From assembly GCA_963778075.1 (NCBI GenBank), contig CAVZTJ010000011.1, positions 186,001 through 250,000 of the forward strand: a DNA stretch of 64,000 nt, given 5' to 3'. The notes beneath the pieces were generated by a model. It was given only the letters and a program-made list of their open reading frames with translations, made no database searches and was not told the origin of the DNA. This document shows, piece after piece, positions 7,970 to 16,316 of the stretch. Numbering within the stretch: position 1 is the first letter of the stretch; each line of letters begins with the position of its first letter. The stretch is from JASHPR01 sp963778075. GTDB lineage: Bacteria > Actinomycetota > Actinomycetes > Streptosporangiales > Streptosporangiaceae. A program made the translations under genes and the position numbers.

Positions 7970-10053
7970 GCCCGGTCCTGGAGATCACCAACCTGTCGAC
8001 CCACATCCAGCTCACCAAGTCGGTCGTGCAGGCGGTCGGGAACGTCGACCTCGCGATCGACGCGGGCGAGACCCTCGGGCTAGTGGGCGAGTCGGGCTGC
8101 GGCAAGTCGATGACCGGCCTGTCCATCATGGGCCTGCTGCCGCCAGGCGGCGAGATCGTCGGCGGCTCGATCAAGCTGGCCGACAGAGAGCTCGTCGGGC
8201 TTCCCGATTCTGAGCTGCGCAAGATCCGCGGCAACGACGTCGCCATGATCTTCCAGGACCCGCTCACCTCGCTGGATCCCACGAAGACCATCGGCTACCA
8301 GGTCGCCGAGCCGGTCCGGCTGCACAAGGGCGCCAGCAAGTCGGCGGCCATGGACCGGGCGAAGGAGGTGCTCGCCCTCGTCGGCCTGCCCCGGCCTGCC
8401 GAACGGCTCGGCGACTACCCGCACCAGCTCTCCGGCGGGCTGCGCCAGCGCGTGATGATCGCGATGGCGCTGACCTGCGAGCCCAAGCTGCTCATCGCCG
8501 ACGAGCCGACCACCGCGCTTGACGTCACGATCCAGGCGCAGATCCTGGCCCTGCTGCACGACCTGAAGGACCGGCTCGGCATGGCGATGCTGCTGATCAC
8601 GCACGACATGGGCGTGATCGCCGGGCACGCGGACCGGGTCCAGGTCATGTACGCGGGCCGGATGGTCGAGGCCACCGACACCGGCACCCTGTTCCGGCAC
8701 ATGCGCCACCCGTATACCCACGCCCTGCTCGCGTCGATCCCGCGGCTGGACCAGGACAGCAAGCAGCGGCTGCTGAGCATCGGCGGGCTGCCACCGGACC
8801 TGTCGGACCCGCCGCCGGGGTGCCGGTTCGCGCCCCGCTGCAGCCGGGCCACCGACCGGTGCCGCACCGACGAGCCGCCGCTCACCGGCGAGACCTTGGC
8901 GCACCTGTTCTCCTGCTGGCACCCAGTCGACGGACCCTCCGGCGCCGGGGCCGCGGACGGCACGGCCCCCCGTGCTCAGGCGGTCGCCGACCGGCCGTAC
9001 GCGGCGCCCACTGCCCCAGACGGCACGGACGGCGTTGCGACCGGAGCGCCGCTGCTCGAGGTGCGCGAGCTGGTCAAAGAGTTTCCGGTCACCGCCGGGG
9101 CGATCCTGCAGCGCAAGGTGGCCGCCGTGCACGCGGTCTCTAACGTGTCGTTTATTGTCAACGCCGGGGAAACATTCGGCTTGGTGGGCGAGTCGGGGTG
9201 CGGCAAGACCACGATCGGCCGGGTCGTTGTGGCGCTGGAGCGGCCGAACTCGGGCTCGGTGCTCCTGGCCGGGCAGGACATCTCGGCGCTCAGCCGCGGC
9301 GAGCTGCGCAGGCAGCGCCGCGACCTGCAGCTGATGTTCCAGGATCCGTACTCATCACTCGACCCCAGGATGCGGGTCGGCTCGATCATCCGCGAGCCGC
9401 TCACCATCCAGCACGTCGGCAGCCACCAGCAGCAGCAACAGCGCGTGTTCGAGCTGCTCGACGAGGTCGGCCTGCCGCGCAACGCGGTCGAGCGCTACCC
9501 GCACGAGTTCTCCGGCGGCCAGCGACAGCGGATCGGCCTCGCCCGGGCGCTCACCCTCAGCCCGAGGGTCATCGTCGCGGACGAGCCGGTCAGCGCGCTC
9601 GACGTGTCCATCCGGGCGCAGGTACTCAACCTGATGAAGCGGCTGCAGGCCGACCACGGCCTGACCTACATCGTGATCTCGCACGACCTGGCGGTCGTCA
9701 AGTACATGGCCGACCGCATCGGCGTCATGTACCTCGGCAAGATGGTCGAGATGGGCACGGCGGACGACATCTACGAGCGCGCCGCGCACCCCTACACGGC
9801 CGGGCTGATCGGCACCATCCCGGTACCCGACCCCGAGGTGGCCAAGGCGGGCAAGGACGCGGTGATCAAGGGCGAGCTGCCGAGCCCGGTCACCCCCCCG
9901 TCCGGCTGCCGGTTCCGCACCCGCTGCCCGTACGCCCAGGATCTGTGCGCCAGCGAGGAGCCTCCCCTGCGCCCGTTCGGGCCCGGGCACATAGCCGCGT
10001 GCCATTTCCCGCTGCAGCGCGCGGAATCAGCACCCGCTGCCGCGACCGCATGA
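7966..10053 (+). CDS. Fused peptide ABC transporter ATPase (DppD-DppF in one chain)
   Basis: 695-residue protein holding both nucleotide-binding domains of a peptide importer. The start is the ATG that overlaps the permease stop; a longer in-frame reading would run deep into the permease gene. Domain 1: GESGCGKS Walker A, LSGGLRQRV signature, LLIADEPTTALD Walker B, then the family C-terminal domain with GCRFAPRCSRATDRC. A linker rich in Gly, Ala and Pro follows. Domain 2: GESGCGKT, FSGGQRQRI, VIVADEPVSALD and GCRFRTRCPYAQDLC. The Cys-rich tails resemble those that bind an iron-sulphur cluster in some OppD/DppD proteins. The fusion fixes a 1:1 heterodimer of ATPases. Confidence 0.93.
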   Translation: MSPVLEITNLSTHIQLTKSVVQAVGNVDLAIDAGETLGLVGESGCGKSMTGLSIMGLLPPGGEIVGGSIKLADRELVGLPDSELRKIRGNDVAMIFQDPLTSLDPTKTIGYQVAEPVRLHKGASKSAAMDRAKEVLALVGLPRPAERLGDYPHQLSGGLRQRVMIAMALTCEPKLLIADEPTTALDVTIQAQILALLHDLKDRLGMAMLLITHDMGVIAGHADRVQVMYAGRMVEATDTGTLFRHMRHPYTHALLASIPRLDQDSKQRLLSIGGLPPDLSDPPPGCRFAPRCSRATDRCRTDEPPLTGETLAHLFSCWHPVDGPSGAGAADGTAPRAQAVADRPYAAPTAPDGTDGVATGAPLLEVRELVKEFPVTAGAILQRKVAAVHAVSNVSFIVNAGETFGLVGESGCGKTTIGRVVVALERPNSGSVLLAGQDISALSRGELRRQRRDLQLMFQDPYSSLDPRMRVGSIIREPLTIQHVGSHQQQQQRVFELLDEVGLPRNAVERYPHEFSGGQRQRIGLARALTLSPRVIVADEPVSALDVSIRAQVLNLMKRLQADHGLTYIVISHDLAVVKYMADRIGVMYLGKMVEMGTADDIYERAAHPYTAGLIGTIPVPDPEVAKAGKDAVIKGELPSPVTPPSGCRFRTRCPYAQDLCASEEPPLRPFGPGHIAACHFPLQRAESAPAAATA

Positions 10054-10082
10054 CTACCCCGCCAATACAAGATCCAGCACTT

Positions 10083-10229
10083 TCATGCAGGCATCGCACA
10101 GCTTGATACTTGCCGAACCCTGATGATCTCTTTCCTGAGCTCGTCGGGAGCTAGTTCACCGGGGTCGCGCTTGCGCGCCTCGGCCAGAGCCGCCCGCGCC
10201 TCGATCACCCGGAAGTCATGATCTTCCAT
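10083..10229 (-). CDS. Small hypothetical protein, 48 residues
   Basis: Unrecognised short ORF convergent with the ATPase gene. It is supported by GGGAGG placed 5 bases before the ATG and by a charged, helix-prone composition starting MEDHDFRVIEARAAL and continuing with ELAPDELRKEIIRVR. It has no signal peptide, membrane segment or Cys pair. The predicted soluble, acidic/basic helical character would suit a small regulator or antitoxin-like protein, but no partner is adjacent. Existence is moderately supported; function is unknown. Confidence 0.5.
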   Translation of the reverse strand: MEDHDFRVIEARAALAEARKRDPGELAPDELRKEIIRVRQVSSCAMPA

Positions 10230-10305
10230 GTCGCCTCCCGCCGGAGTCCATAAAGCGTCGTGATCGGGACGCTAGGTGAGCGCACGCGTGCTGCTTCAGG
10301 CGGGT

Positions 10306-10353
10306 GTCCGCATGCGGACCCATGCGTCACCCCGTGGGGGGGTACGGTACCGT
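10306..10353. promoter_or_regulatory. Two perfect palindromes in an intergenic gap
   Basis: The gap 10230-10421 holds a perfect 14-base palindrome at 10306-10319 (GTCCGCATGCGGAC) and a perfect 10-base one at 10344-10353 (ACGGTACCGT). Between them lies a C-run/G-run element around 10329-10345 that resembles CsoR-type copper operators on the minus strand. No metal-resistance gene is adjacent, so the role is unknown. No gene is seen in this gap. Confidence 0.35.
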
Positions 10354-10421
10354 CGCGCAGGAAGCTTTGCGCAATCGGGTCGGCCCACGGCCCTTGCAGC
10401 CGTGCTGTCCAGGTAGGTGCA

Positions 10422-10994
10422 TTACGGGCCTGGCCGGCCGAGCAATTCCGCGAAACGTTCGAGTGCCAGGTCAGTGCGCCGCTCATCGCCGGTGGCGAAC
10501 CGGTCGAGCAGCAGCCCACGCAGGACGGCTATCAGGAGAGTGGCCGAGGTGGCATTGGGACCGCCGACGGGAGCGTCCACGAGGGCGGTACCGAACTGGT
10601 CCAGCCACTCGGTGACCATGGCCCGGCCGCGCTCTGAATAGGCCCCCGGATTAGTCATCGCTTCCACATAGACCTCGAAGGACAGCCGCATGAACGGCGC
10701 ACGCTCGGCAGAGCTGGCCCAGTCCCAGACGGCCCGGACCAGGTCCGCTCCCGACGCGCCGGTTTCTCGCACGTAGCCGGCCAGCATCCCGGACAGACGG
10801 CCGCGCACCTCGGTGAGCACCGCCATGATCAGTTCCTCCTTGCTGCTGAAGTCGTACAGCAGCATGCGAGGACTGGTGCCGAGCGCGGCGGCGAGTGGCC
10901 GCAGACTCAGCCCGGTCAGCCCGTGTTCGAGCACGTAGTCAGCGGCGGCTGCGAGTGCCCTAGCCCGCCGCTGTGGATCAGCCGGTCGTGCCAT
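10422..10994 (-). CDS. TetR family transcriptional regulator
   Basis: 190-residue repressor. The helix-turn-helix spans about residues 10-55, with TGLSLRPLAAALGTSPRMLL then YDFSSKEELI, the classic TetR recognition region. The rest is a ligand/dimer domain resembling TetR_C families (RAPFMRLSFEVYVEAMTNPG). I chose the ATG at 10994; the same frame stays open far upstream only because of GC bias. It is divergent from the membrane-protein gene at 11095, with an inverted repeat between, so it most likely represses that gene and itself. The inducer is unknown. Confidence 0.88.
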   Translation of the reverse strand: MARPADPQRRARALAAAADYVLEHGLTGLSLRPLAAALGTSPRMLLYDFSSKEELIMAVLTEVRGRLSGMLAGYVRETGASGADLVRAVWDWASSAERAPFMRLSFEVYVEAMTNPGAYSERGRAMVTEWLDQFGTALVDAPVGGPNATSATLLIAVLRGLLLDRFATGDERRTDLALERFAELLGRPGP

Positions 10995-11050
10995 GTTTCG
11001 CTGCCCTTCTTGACACTGCCGGGGTGCCGCTGACAGTTTATGAAACGAGT

Positions 11051-11068
11051 GTGTCAATAATAAGACAC
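11051..11068. promoter_or_regulatory. Candidate TetR operator
   Basis: GTGTC and GACAC arms separated by AATAATAA lie in the divergent region between the TetR gene and the four-helix membrane protein. The AT-rich centre stands out in this GC-rich window and probably overlaps a promoter. A TTGACA on the minus strand overlaps the left arm. Confidence 0.5.
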
Positions 11069-11094
11069 TGTCCGGCACGCAGAGAGGCAGGCTC

Positions 11095-11520
11095 GTGCAA
11101 CACGCTCGCTCACCGGTTCCAGAACTTCCCGGAAGCCAGCCCGGGGGCGCTGCCCGGACGATTCTGATCGCCGACTCGGTTTGGGATCTTCTGCTAGGCG
11201 TGGGGCTCATCGTGGCGACGGTCAGCGCCGTCACCAGGCCCCTAGGTGCCGAGCCGTTGCGGCCGTGGCCGCTGCCGGTAGCGCTTGGCGTGGCATGCCT
11301 TGCTGCCTCGGCGTTTCTGCTGTACGCCAGCGCTCGCGGCGAGGCGGTAAACGTGTGCCGCCTGATCTCGCCCGGCAACATGGCCGCAACGGTCGCCGGA
11401 GTGGCGCTGCTCTCGGCGTTCCCGCATCCCGCGCATACGTACGTAGTGGCTCTCGCGGTCGCCAGCGTCGGGTGCGCCATCTTCGCGGTCTTCGAGTGGA
11501 CCGTACGCACCGAGCGATAA
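11095..11520 (+). CDS. Small four-helix membrane protein
   Basis: 141 residues, GTG start preceded by GAGAGG. Four hydrophobic segments are visible: SVWDLLLGVGLIVATVSAV, the PLPVALGVACLAASAFLLYA stretch, NMAATVAGVALLSAF and VVALAVASVGCAIFAVFEW. It is probably an inner-membrane protein of unknown function, controlled by the divergent TetR. There are no catalytic motifs. It may be a small transporter-like or stress protein. Confidence 0.72.
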   Translation: MQHARSPVPELPGSQPGGAARTILIADSVWDLLLGVGLIVATVSAVTRPLGAEPLRPWPLPVALGVACLAASAFLLYASARGEAVNVCRLISPGNMAATVAGVALLSAFPHPAHTYVVALAVASVGCAIFAVFEWTVRTER

Positions 11521-11614
11521 CGCGGATGGAACGCGCACTGGCGCCGCCCACGGCCTAGCCGCACTGAACTGGCGACAGCCACAGAACGTAGCCGCACCCA
11601 AGCGGCCGACCCGG

Positions 11615-12392
11615 CTACTGGGGCGGGATCTGGACGAGGGTGATCTTGTGGGTGACGGTCTGGCCGTCCGGGCTGACCCAGACGATGGTGATCGTCTTTC
11701 CGGCCGGCACCTTCGCCAGGATGCTGGTCGTAGCCGAGCCACATGGCCGGATAGGTCTTGTGCGTCGCGACGACCGTCGCGGTGAGGCCGTTGGTCGCGT
11801 TGATCACGTGGTTGTTGGTCAGCACCAGACCGGAACTGCTGATGATCATGCCGGTGCCGGCCGCGCCCGAGACGTCGGCGCCGTCGTCCTGGAGCTTGCT
11901 GTTGATCACGACGAGGCCGGGCTGCACGGCGCTCTCTACCCGCCGCAGGGTCGCGCTGCTGATGTCGGCGCCAGGTGTGATTCCTGCCCATGGCTCGGTG
12001 CTGGCGCCGCTGCCGGGGCGCAGGCCCGCGCTCGCGCTCGGCGGGCTGCCGCTGGATGAGGTCAACGCGACGGCCAGGCCCCCGCAGCAGGCCGCCACCG
12101 CCGCGACAGCGACATAGGAAACGAGGGGGGCCCACCGCCGGCGCAGTCGCTGCGGGACGGGGCCGGAAGCGGCCTGCCCCGGTCCGGGCAGACCTGAGCT
12201 CGGTGGGCCGGAGCTCGGTGGACCGTAGCTCGGTGGACCGGAGCTCGGTGGGCCGGAGCTCGGTGGGCCGGAGCTCGGTGGGCCGGCAATGGGCAGGCCT
12301 GGGATCACGTCGCCACCAGAATCGTCCCTGCCCTCGCCCGGCCAGTGCGCGTGACCGGAGGCCGTGGGATCGAAAGGAGATTGCGATGACAT
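11615..12392 (-). pseudogene. Trypsin-like (HtrA/PepD-type) protease, internal deletion
   Basis: Remnant of a membrane-anchored serine protease. The start at 12392 is backed by GGAGAG. It encodes a Pro-rich cytoplasmic leader of repeated GPPSS, one membrane helix (LVSYVAVAAVAACCGGLAVAL) and the protease N-terminus with the catalytic His (LTNNHVI). At LGYD, near 11731, the frame jumps directly into the last part of a PDZ domain in another frame (SILAKVPAGKTITIVWV, then a stop at 11615). The catalytic Asp, the GDSGGP serine loop and most of the PDZ are missing. Family knowledge says several hundred bases are lost. The product cannot be an active protease. Confidence 0.85.
12196..12285. repeat. 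15-bp tandem repeat, six copies
   Basis: Six in-phase copies of a 15-base unit (GAGCTCGGTGGGCCG and one- or two-base variants) encode the GPPSS repeats in the leader of the broken protease gene. Such tracts grow and shrink by slippage. The register of five codons keeps the frame. Confidence 0.9.
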
Positions 12393-12667
12393 GATCCAAC
12401 TCTCCATTGCGGTCGTGACTGCTTCTGCAGGCGGCCTGTTCCGGGCCGCCAGGTGCCACGATGCCGCGCTGGCGGTTGCGCGGCGGTTACATCTCCTGGC
12501 TCCCGGCGCGGCCAGCGAGATTTTGCCGCACGCGTTCACCCCACCGGGCGCGACGGTCCTGTTTACGAATTGTTGTCGCGAGACGTTTTAAATTCGCAAC
12601 TCGTTAATGGAATAGCAGGCAGATTGGTGGAAAGCACCTTTTCAACGTGACGATCCCGGGAGCGAAC

Positions 12668-15600
12668 ATGGTCTGGTCTCGTCGTGTGCCCCGCCTGCTG
12701 GCCGCCATAGGGTCGCTGGCGTTGGCCGTCCCGCTCGCAGGTGTTGGAACGGCCGCAGCAGCCGCGCCCCAAGGGTTAGCCAAGGTTGCTGCGTCGTCAG
12801 CCAGCTCACCGGATTCTCCCGTCGACCTGTCGACGCCGATCGACTTCGGCGCCCCGGTCGCAGCGCGCGGCGCGACGGTGATGGCCGGCGACGCTCGGTT
12901 CGAGGTCCTCGGCAACGGCCTGATCAGGATGGAGTACTCGCCGGCCGGAAACTTCGAGAATCTGCCCACCGTCAACGTGCTGAACCGGCGCTTCCCCGTG
13001 CCGCATTATCGGACCCAGGTCAGCAACGGATGGCTCACCATCGCCACCTCCGCGGCGATTCTCCGGTACCAGCTGGGATCGGGGCCGTTCGGGCCGTCCA
13101 ACGTCTCAGTGAGCTTCCGTGACGCGGGTCAGCCCGCGACGGTCAGCCCGGTGTGGCAGAACGAGTGCCCTTACGGGCAGGTCTGCGACGCCGGCGCCGC
13201 CGCGCTCTCAGGTCCGGCCAACATCGAGACCAACCACGCGAGCTACCAAAGCGTCGCCGGGTTCATCGCCGGCCTGGGCCAGGGCAATCAGGCCGGGGCG
13301 ACCTGGACCGTGCTGGGCGCCCCGGCTGGACAGGCTCGGGTAACTCTGCGTTACTCCAACTACATCGGAGCGCTCGGCGGGCCCGCGCCGCGCACCATCG
13401 AGCTAATCGTCAACGGCACAGATACCGGGCCGCTGACGCTGCCCCCGACGAGCAGCTGGGACGACTGGTCCACGGTCACCGCCGACGTTTCGCTGAAGGC
13501 TGGGGCCAACACGGTCGGCGTCCTGTGCGCGGCCACCGATAGCTGCAACGTCAACGTCGACACGCTGTCGGTGTCGGCCGTCGGGTCGGCGGCCCCGACC
13601 GAGCCCGATATGAACTACCTGGGCGGCTATACACGGGGATTCGACACGGCCACCTACGACTCCGGTTACAGCTGCCCGGCGGGCACGCCAACGGCCAGCC
13701 AGTGCACAGCCGCGCTTCCGGAGATGCATCCCGGCATCCTCGACCGGGCCGGGTACCGGCTCCTCGACGACAGCCAGAGCGCGGTATGGACCCACGACGG
13801 CTGGGTGCAGCCGCGGCCGGCGGGCGGGGACGTCGAGGACGGCTACCTGTTCGTCTACGGCAACGGCTACACCCAGGCGCTGGAGGACCTGAACAAGCTC
13901 ACCGGCCCGTCGCCGCTCCTCGACGAGTCCAACTTCGGCGTGTGGTACTCCGATTACTATCCGTACACAACCTCCGATTACGAGAACACGCTCATCCCCG
14001 ACTTCCGCGCCAACAACGTCCCGCTCGATGATCTATCCGTCGACACGGACTGGAAGTCCCCCAATGAGTGGGATGGCTGGGAGTGGAACCCGGCGCTGTT
14101 CCCCGACCCGCAGGCCTTCCTCTCGTGGGCCAAGTCGCAGGGCATCCACGTCACGCTGAACGTGCACGCCAGCATCGCCGACAACGACCCACAACTCGCC
14201 GCGACCCAGGCCCTGGCGGGCGGCCCGCTCACCGACAGCAGCTGCTTCAGCGGCGCCTGCAAGGTGTGGGACTGGAGCCAGGTCGCCCAGGCCGAGTCGT
14301 ACTTCGCGCTGCACCAGCCCTACGAGTCGCAGGGCGTGGACTTCTGGTGGCTGGACTGGTGCTGCGACGCATCGACGGTCTCCATGCCCGGGCTCACGCC
14401 CGACGACTGGATCAACCACCTGTACGCGATGGACCTGGCGAACAAGGGCCAGCGCGGCTTCGTGCTCTCCCGGACCGGCAGCTCATACCAGGATCCCGAC
14501 GAGGTGTACCCGGCCGGCCCATGGTCGGGCCACACCTCCACGCTCGCCTTCACCGGCGACACCTGGGGTACCTGGAACACGCTCACCTTCCAGGCGCAGC
14601 TTGCCGCCGACGAGGCCAGCATCGACGAGCCGTACGTGAGCAACGACATTGGCAGCTTCCTCGGGCCGCCGCCCGGGAACCCGCAGGACGACTCCGACCT
14701 GTACACCCGATGGGTGCAGCTCGGCACGTTCCAGCCGGTGCTGCGGCTGCATTCCAGCGCGGGCAACCGGCTGCCCTGGGATTACCCGGGGCCGGCCGAC
14801 TCGGCCGCCGCCAGCTTCCTGCAGCTGCGCGAGGCACTCGTCCCGTACACCTACACAGTGGCCGATCAATCGGTGAACACCGGCCTGCCGATCACGAGCC
14901 CGCTGTACCTCGACTACCCCGGCGAGGCGGCGGCGTACGCCAACCCGGGCGAATACCTGTACGGTCCCGACATGCTGGTCGCCCCGGCGACAACACCGGG
15001 CAACGTCACCACTGAGCGGGTATGGTTCCCGCCCGGCAAGTGGACGGACTGGTTCACCGGCGCCACGTTCCAGGGCCCGGCCACCCAGACGCTCACGGTT
15101 CCGCTCGACCGGATGCCGGTGTTCGTCAAGGCAGGCGGCATCATCCCCGAGCAGGCGCCGATGAGTCACGTCGGGGCCGATCCGAGCGCTCCGCTCACCC
15201 TGCGGGTGTACCCGGGTGCGGCCGCCAGCTTCAGCCTTTACCAGGACGCTGGCAGCGGCACCGGATATGAGAAGGGCCAGTTCAGCCTCACGTCGATCAA
15301 CGCCACGCAGTCCGTTCACGCAGCGGCCAGCACCGTGGACATCGGCCCGGCGCGCGGCAGCTATCCAGGCCAGGCCCGCACGCGCAGCTTCGACGTCGAC
15401 ATCGTCGGCGTCAACCGGCCGCTGGCGGTCCTGCTCGACGGGCAGCCGCTAGCCGCGAGCGACTGGACCTATGATCCCGCCACCCACACCGTGGCGACGG
15501 CCGTCACCGGTCTGGCAAACAAGGCAAGCGCCCGTATCACCGAGGTGGGTGGCACTGCCGTTACCCAGGCCGAGCCTGCCGCTGTGGACCTGAGCATCGA

Positions 15601-16231
15601 CCCAGCGACGCCGCTGAGCCTGTCCCCTGGGCAGATGGTCACGGTGACCACGGCGGAACGCAACGCTGGTCCCGGTGACGCCAGCGGCACGACGGTTCGG
15701 CTGACCGCGCCATCCGGGTGGACGGTAACACCGTCCACCGGGGCGTCGGCGGGCACGATCGGGCCGGGGTCGTCAGCCACACAGTCATGGAAGGTGCAGG
15801 CACCCGCCAGCTCGTCGACGTCGCCGGAGGCCGCGTCGCTCCAGGCGCAGGCGAGCTACACGAGCGCCGGGCTGCAGCAGCAGGTGTCGGCCGCCGAGCA
15901 GCCGCCTCCCGCCCAGGCCCCGCCGCCAGCCCCGGTGATCAGCCAGGTGTCGCCCGCGACCACAGCGGCTGGCACGTCGGTGACGTTGACCGGCCAGAAC
16001 TTCGGATCCAGCCAGGGCTCCAGCTACCTCACCCTGGCTCAGGGCGGCACCAGCTGGGGCGCACCCTATGACGGCGCCAAGCTCACGATCACCAGCTGGA
16101 GTGACGCCTCCATCACGTTCGTCCTGCCGCCAGACAGCGGAAGCTACCCACTCGAACCCGGGGTAGCCACGATCACCGTGACCGTAGACGGCCAGACCTC
16201 CGCCGCCCAGACCATCACGATCACGTCCTGA
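12668..16231 (+). CDS. Secreted glycoside hydrolase family 31 enzyme, multidomain
   Basis: 1187-residue exported alpha-glycosidase-like enzyme. I chose the ATG at 12668 after GGGAG; a GTG 21 bases upstream is less likely. Domain order: Sec signal peptide (residues 1-33); GH31 N-terminal beta domain interrupted near residues 200-310 by a carbohydrate-binding jelly roll; GH31 barrel with nucleophile Asp563 in WWLDW and acid/base Asp631 in TGDTWG; GH31 C-terminal sheets; an NEW3-like domain near 980-1080; and a final IPT/TIG domain. The extracellular substrate is probably an alpha-linked glucan or xyloside, which the sequence does not decide. It stands alone, without a transporter beside it. Confidence 0.9.
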   Translation: MVWSRRVPRLLAAIGSLALAVPLAGVGTAAAAAPQGLAKVAASSASSPDSPVDLSTPIDFGAPVAARGATVMAGDARFEVLGNGLIRMEYSPAGNFENLPTVNVLNRRFPVPHYRTQVSNGWLTIATSAAILRYQLGSGPFGPSNVSVSFRDAGQPATVSPVWQNECPYGQVCDAGAAALSGPANIETNHASYQSVAGFIAGLGQGNQAGATWTVLGAPAGQARVTLRYSNYIGALGGPAPRTIELIVNGTDTGPLTLPPTSSWDDWSTVTADVSLKAGANTVGVLCAATDSCNVNVDTLSVSAVGSAAPTEPDMNYLGGYTRGFDTATYDSGYSCPAGTPTASQCTAALPEMHPGILDRAGYRLLDDSQSAVWTHDGWVQPRPAGGDVEDGYLFVYGNGYTQALEDLNKLTGPSPLLDESNFGVWYSDYYPYTTSDYENTLIPDFRANNVPLDDLSVDTDWKSPNEWDGWEWNPALFPDPQAFLSWAKSQGIHVTLNVHASIADNDPQLAATQALAGGPLTDSSCFSGACKVWDWSQVAQAESYFALHQPYESQGVDFWWLDWCCDASTVSMPGLTPDDWINHLYAMDLANKGQRGFVLSRTGSSYQDPDEVYPAGPWSGHTSTLAFTGDTWGTWNTLTFQAQLAADEASIDEPYVSNDIGSFLGPPPGNPQDDSDLYTRWVQLGTFQPVLRLHSSAGNRLPWDYPGPADSAAASFLQLREALVPYTYTVADQSVNTGLPITSPLYLDYPGEAAAYANPGEYLYGPDMLVAPATTPGNVTTERVWFPPGKWTDWFTGATFQGPATQTLTVPLDRMPVFVKAGGIIPEQAPMSHVGADPSAPLTLRVYPGAAASFSLYQDAGSGTGYEKGQFSLTSINATQSVHAAASTVDIGPARGSYPGQARTRSFDVDIVGVNRPLAVLLDGQPLAASDWTYDPATHTVATAVTGLANKASARITEVGGTAVTQAEPAAVDLSIDPATPLSLSPGQMVTVTTAERNAGPGDASGTTVRLTAPSGWTVTPSTGASAGTIGPGSSATQSWKVQAPASSSTSPEAASLQAQASYTSAGLQQQVSAAEQPPPAQAPPPAPVISQVSPATTAAGTSVTLTGQNFGSSQGSSYLTLAQGGTSWGAPYDGAKLTITSWSDASITFVLPPDSGSYPLEPGVATITVTVDGQTSAAQTITITS

Positions 16232-16316
16232 CACAAGCGTGCCCCGCTTCGGAGGCGGCCGGGTGTCGGTCGCCGAGTCCGTGAGGCTTGCGGCAGGGCC
16301 GGCGGTGCCGGGTCCT

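Noticed and set aside
12196..12285. Short tandem repeat as a CRISPR array
   Set aside because: 15-base units with no spacers, in frame inside a coding region.
10422..12539. One 705-codon minus-strand frame spanning TetR and the protease remnant
   Set aside because: It joins two unrelated proteins by chance; each has its own start and ribosome site.
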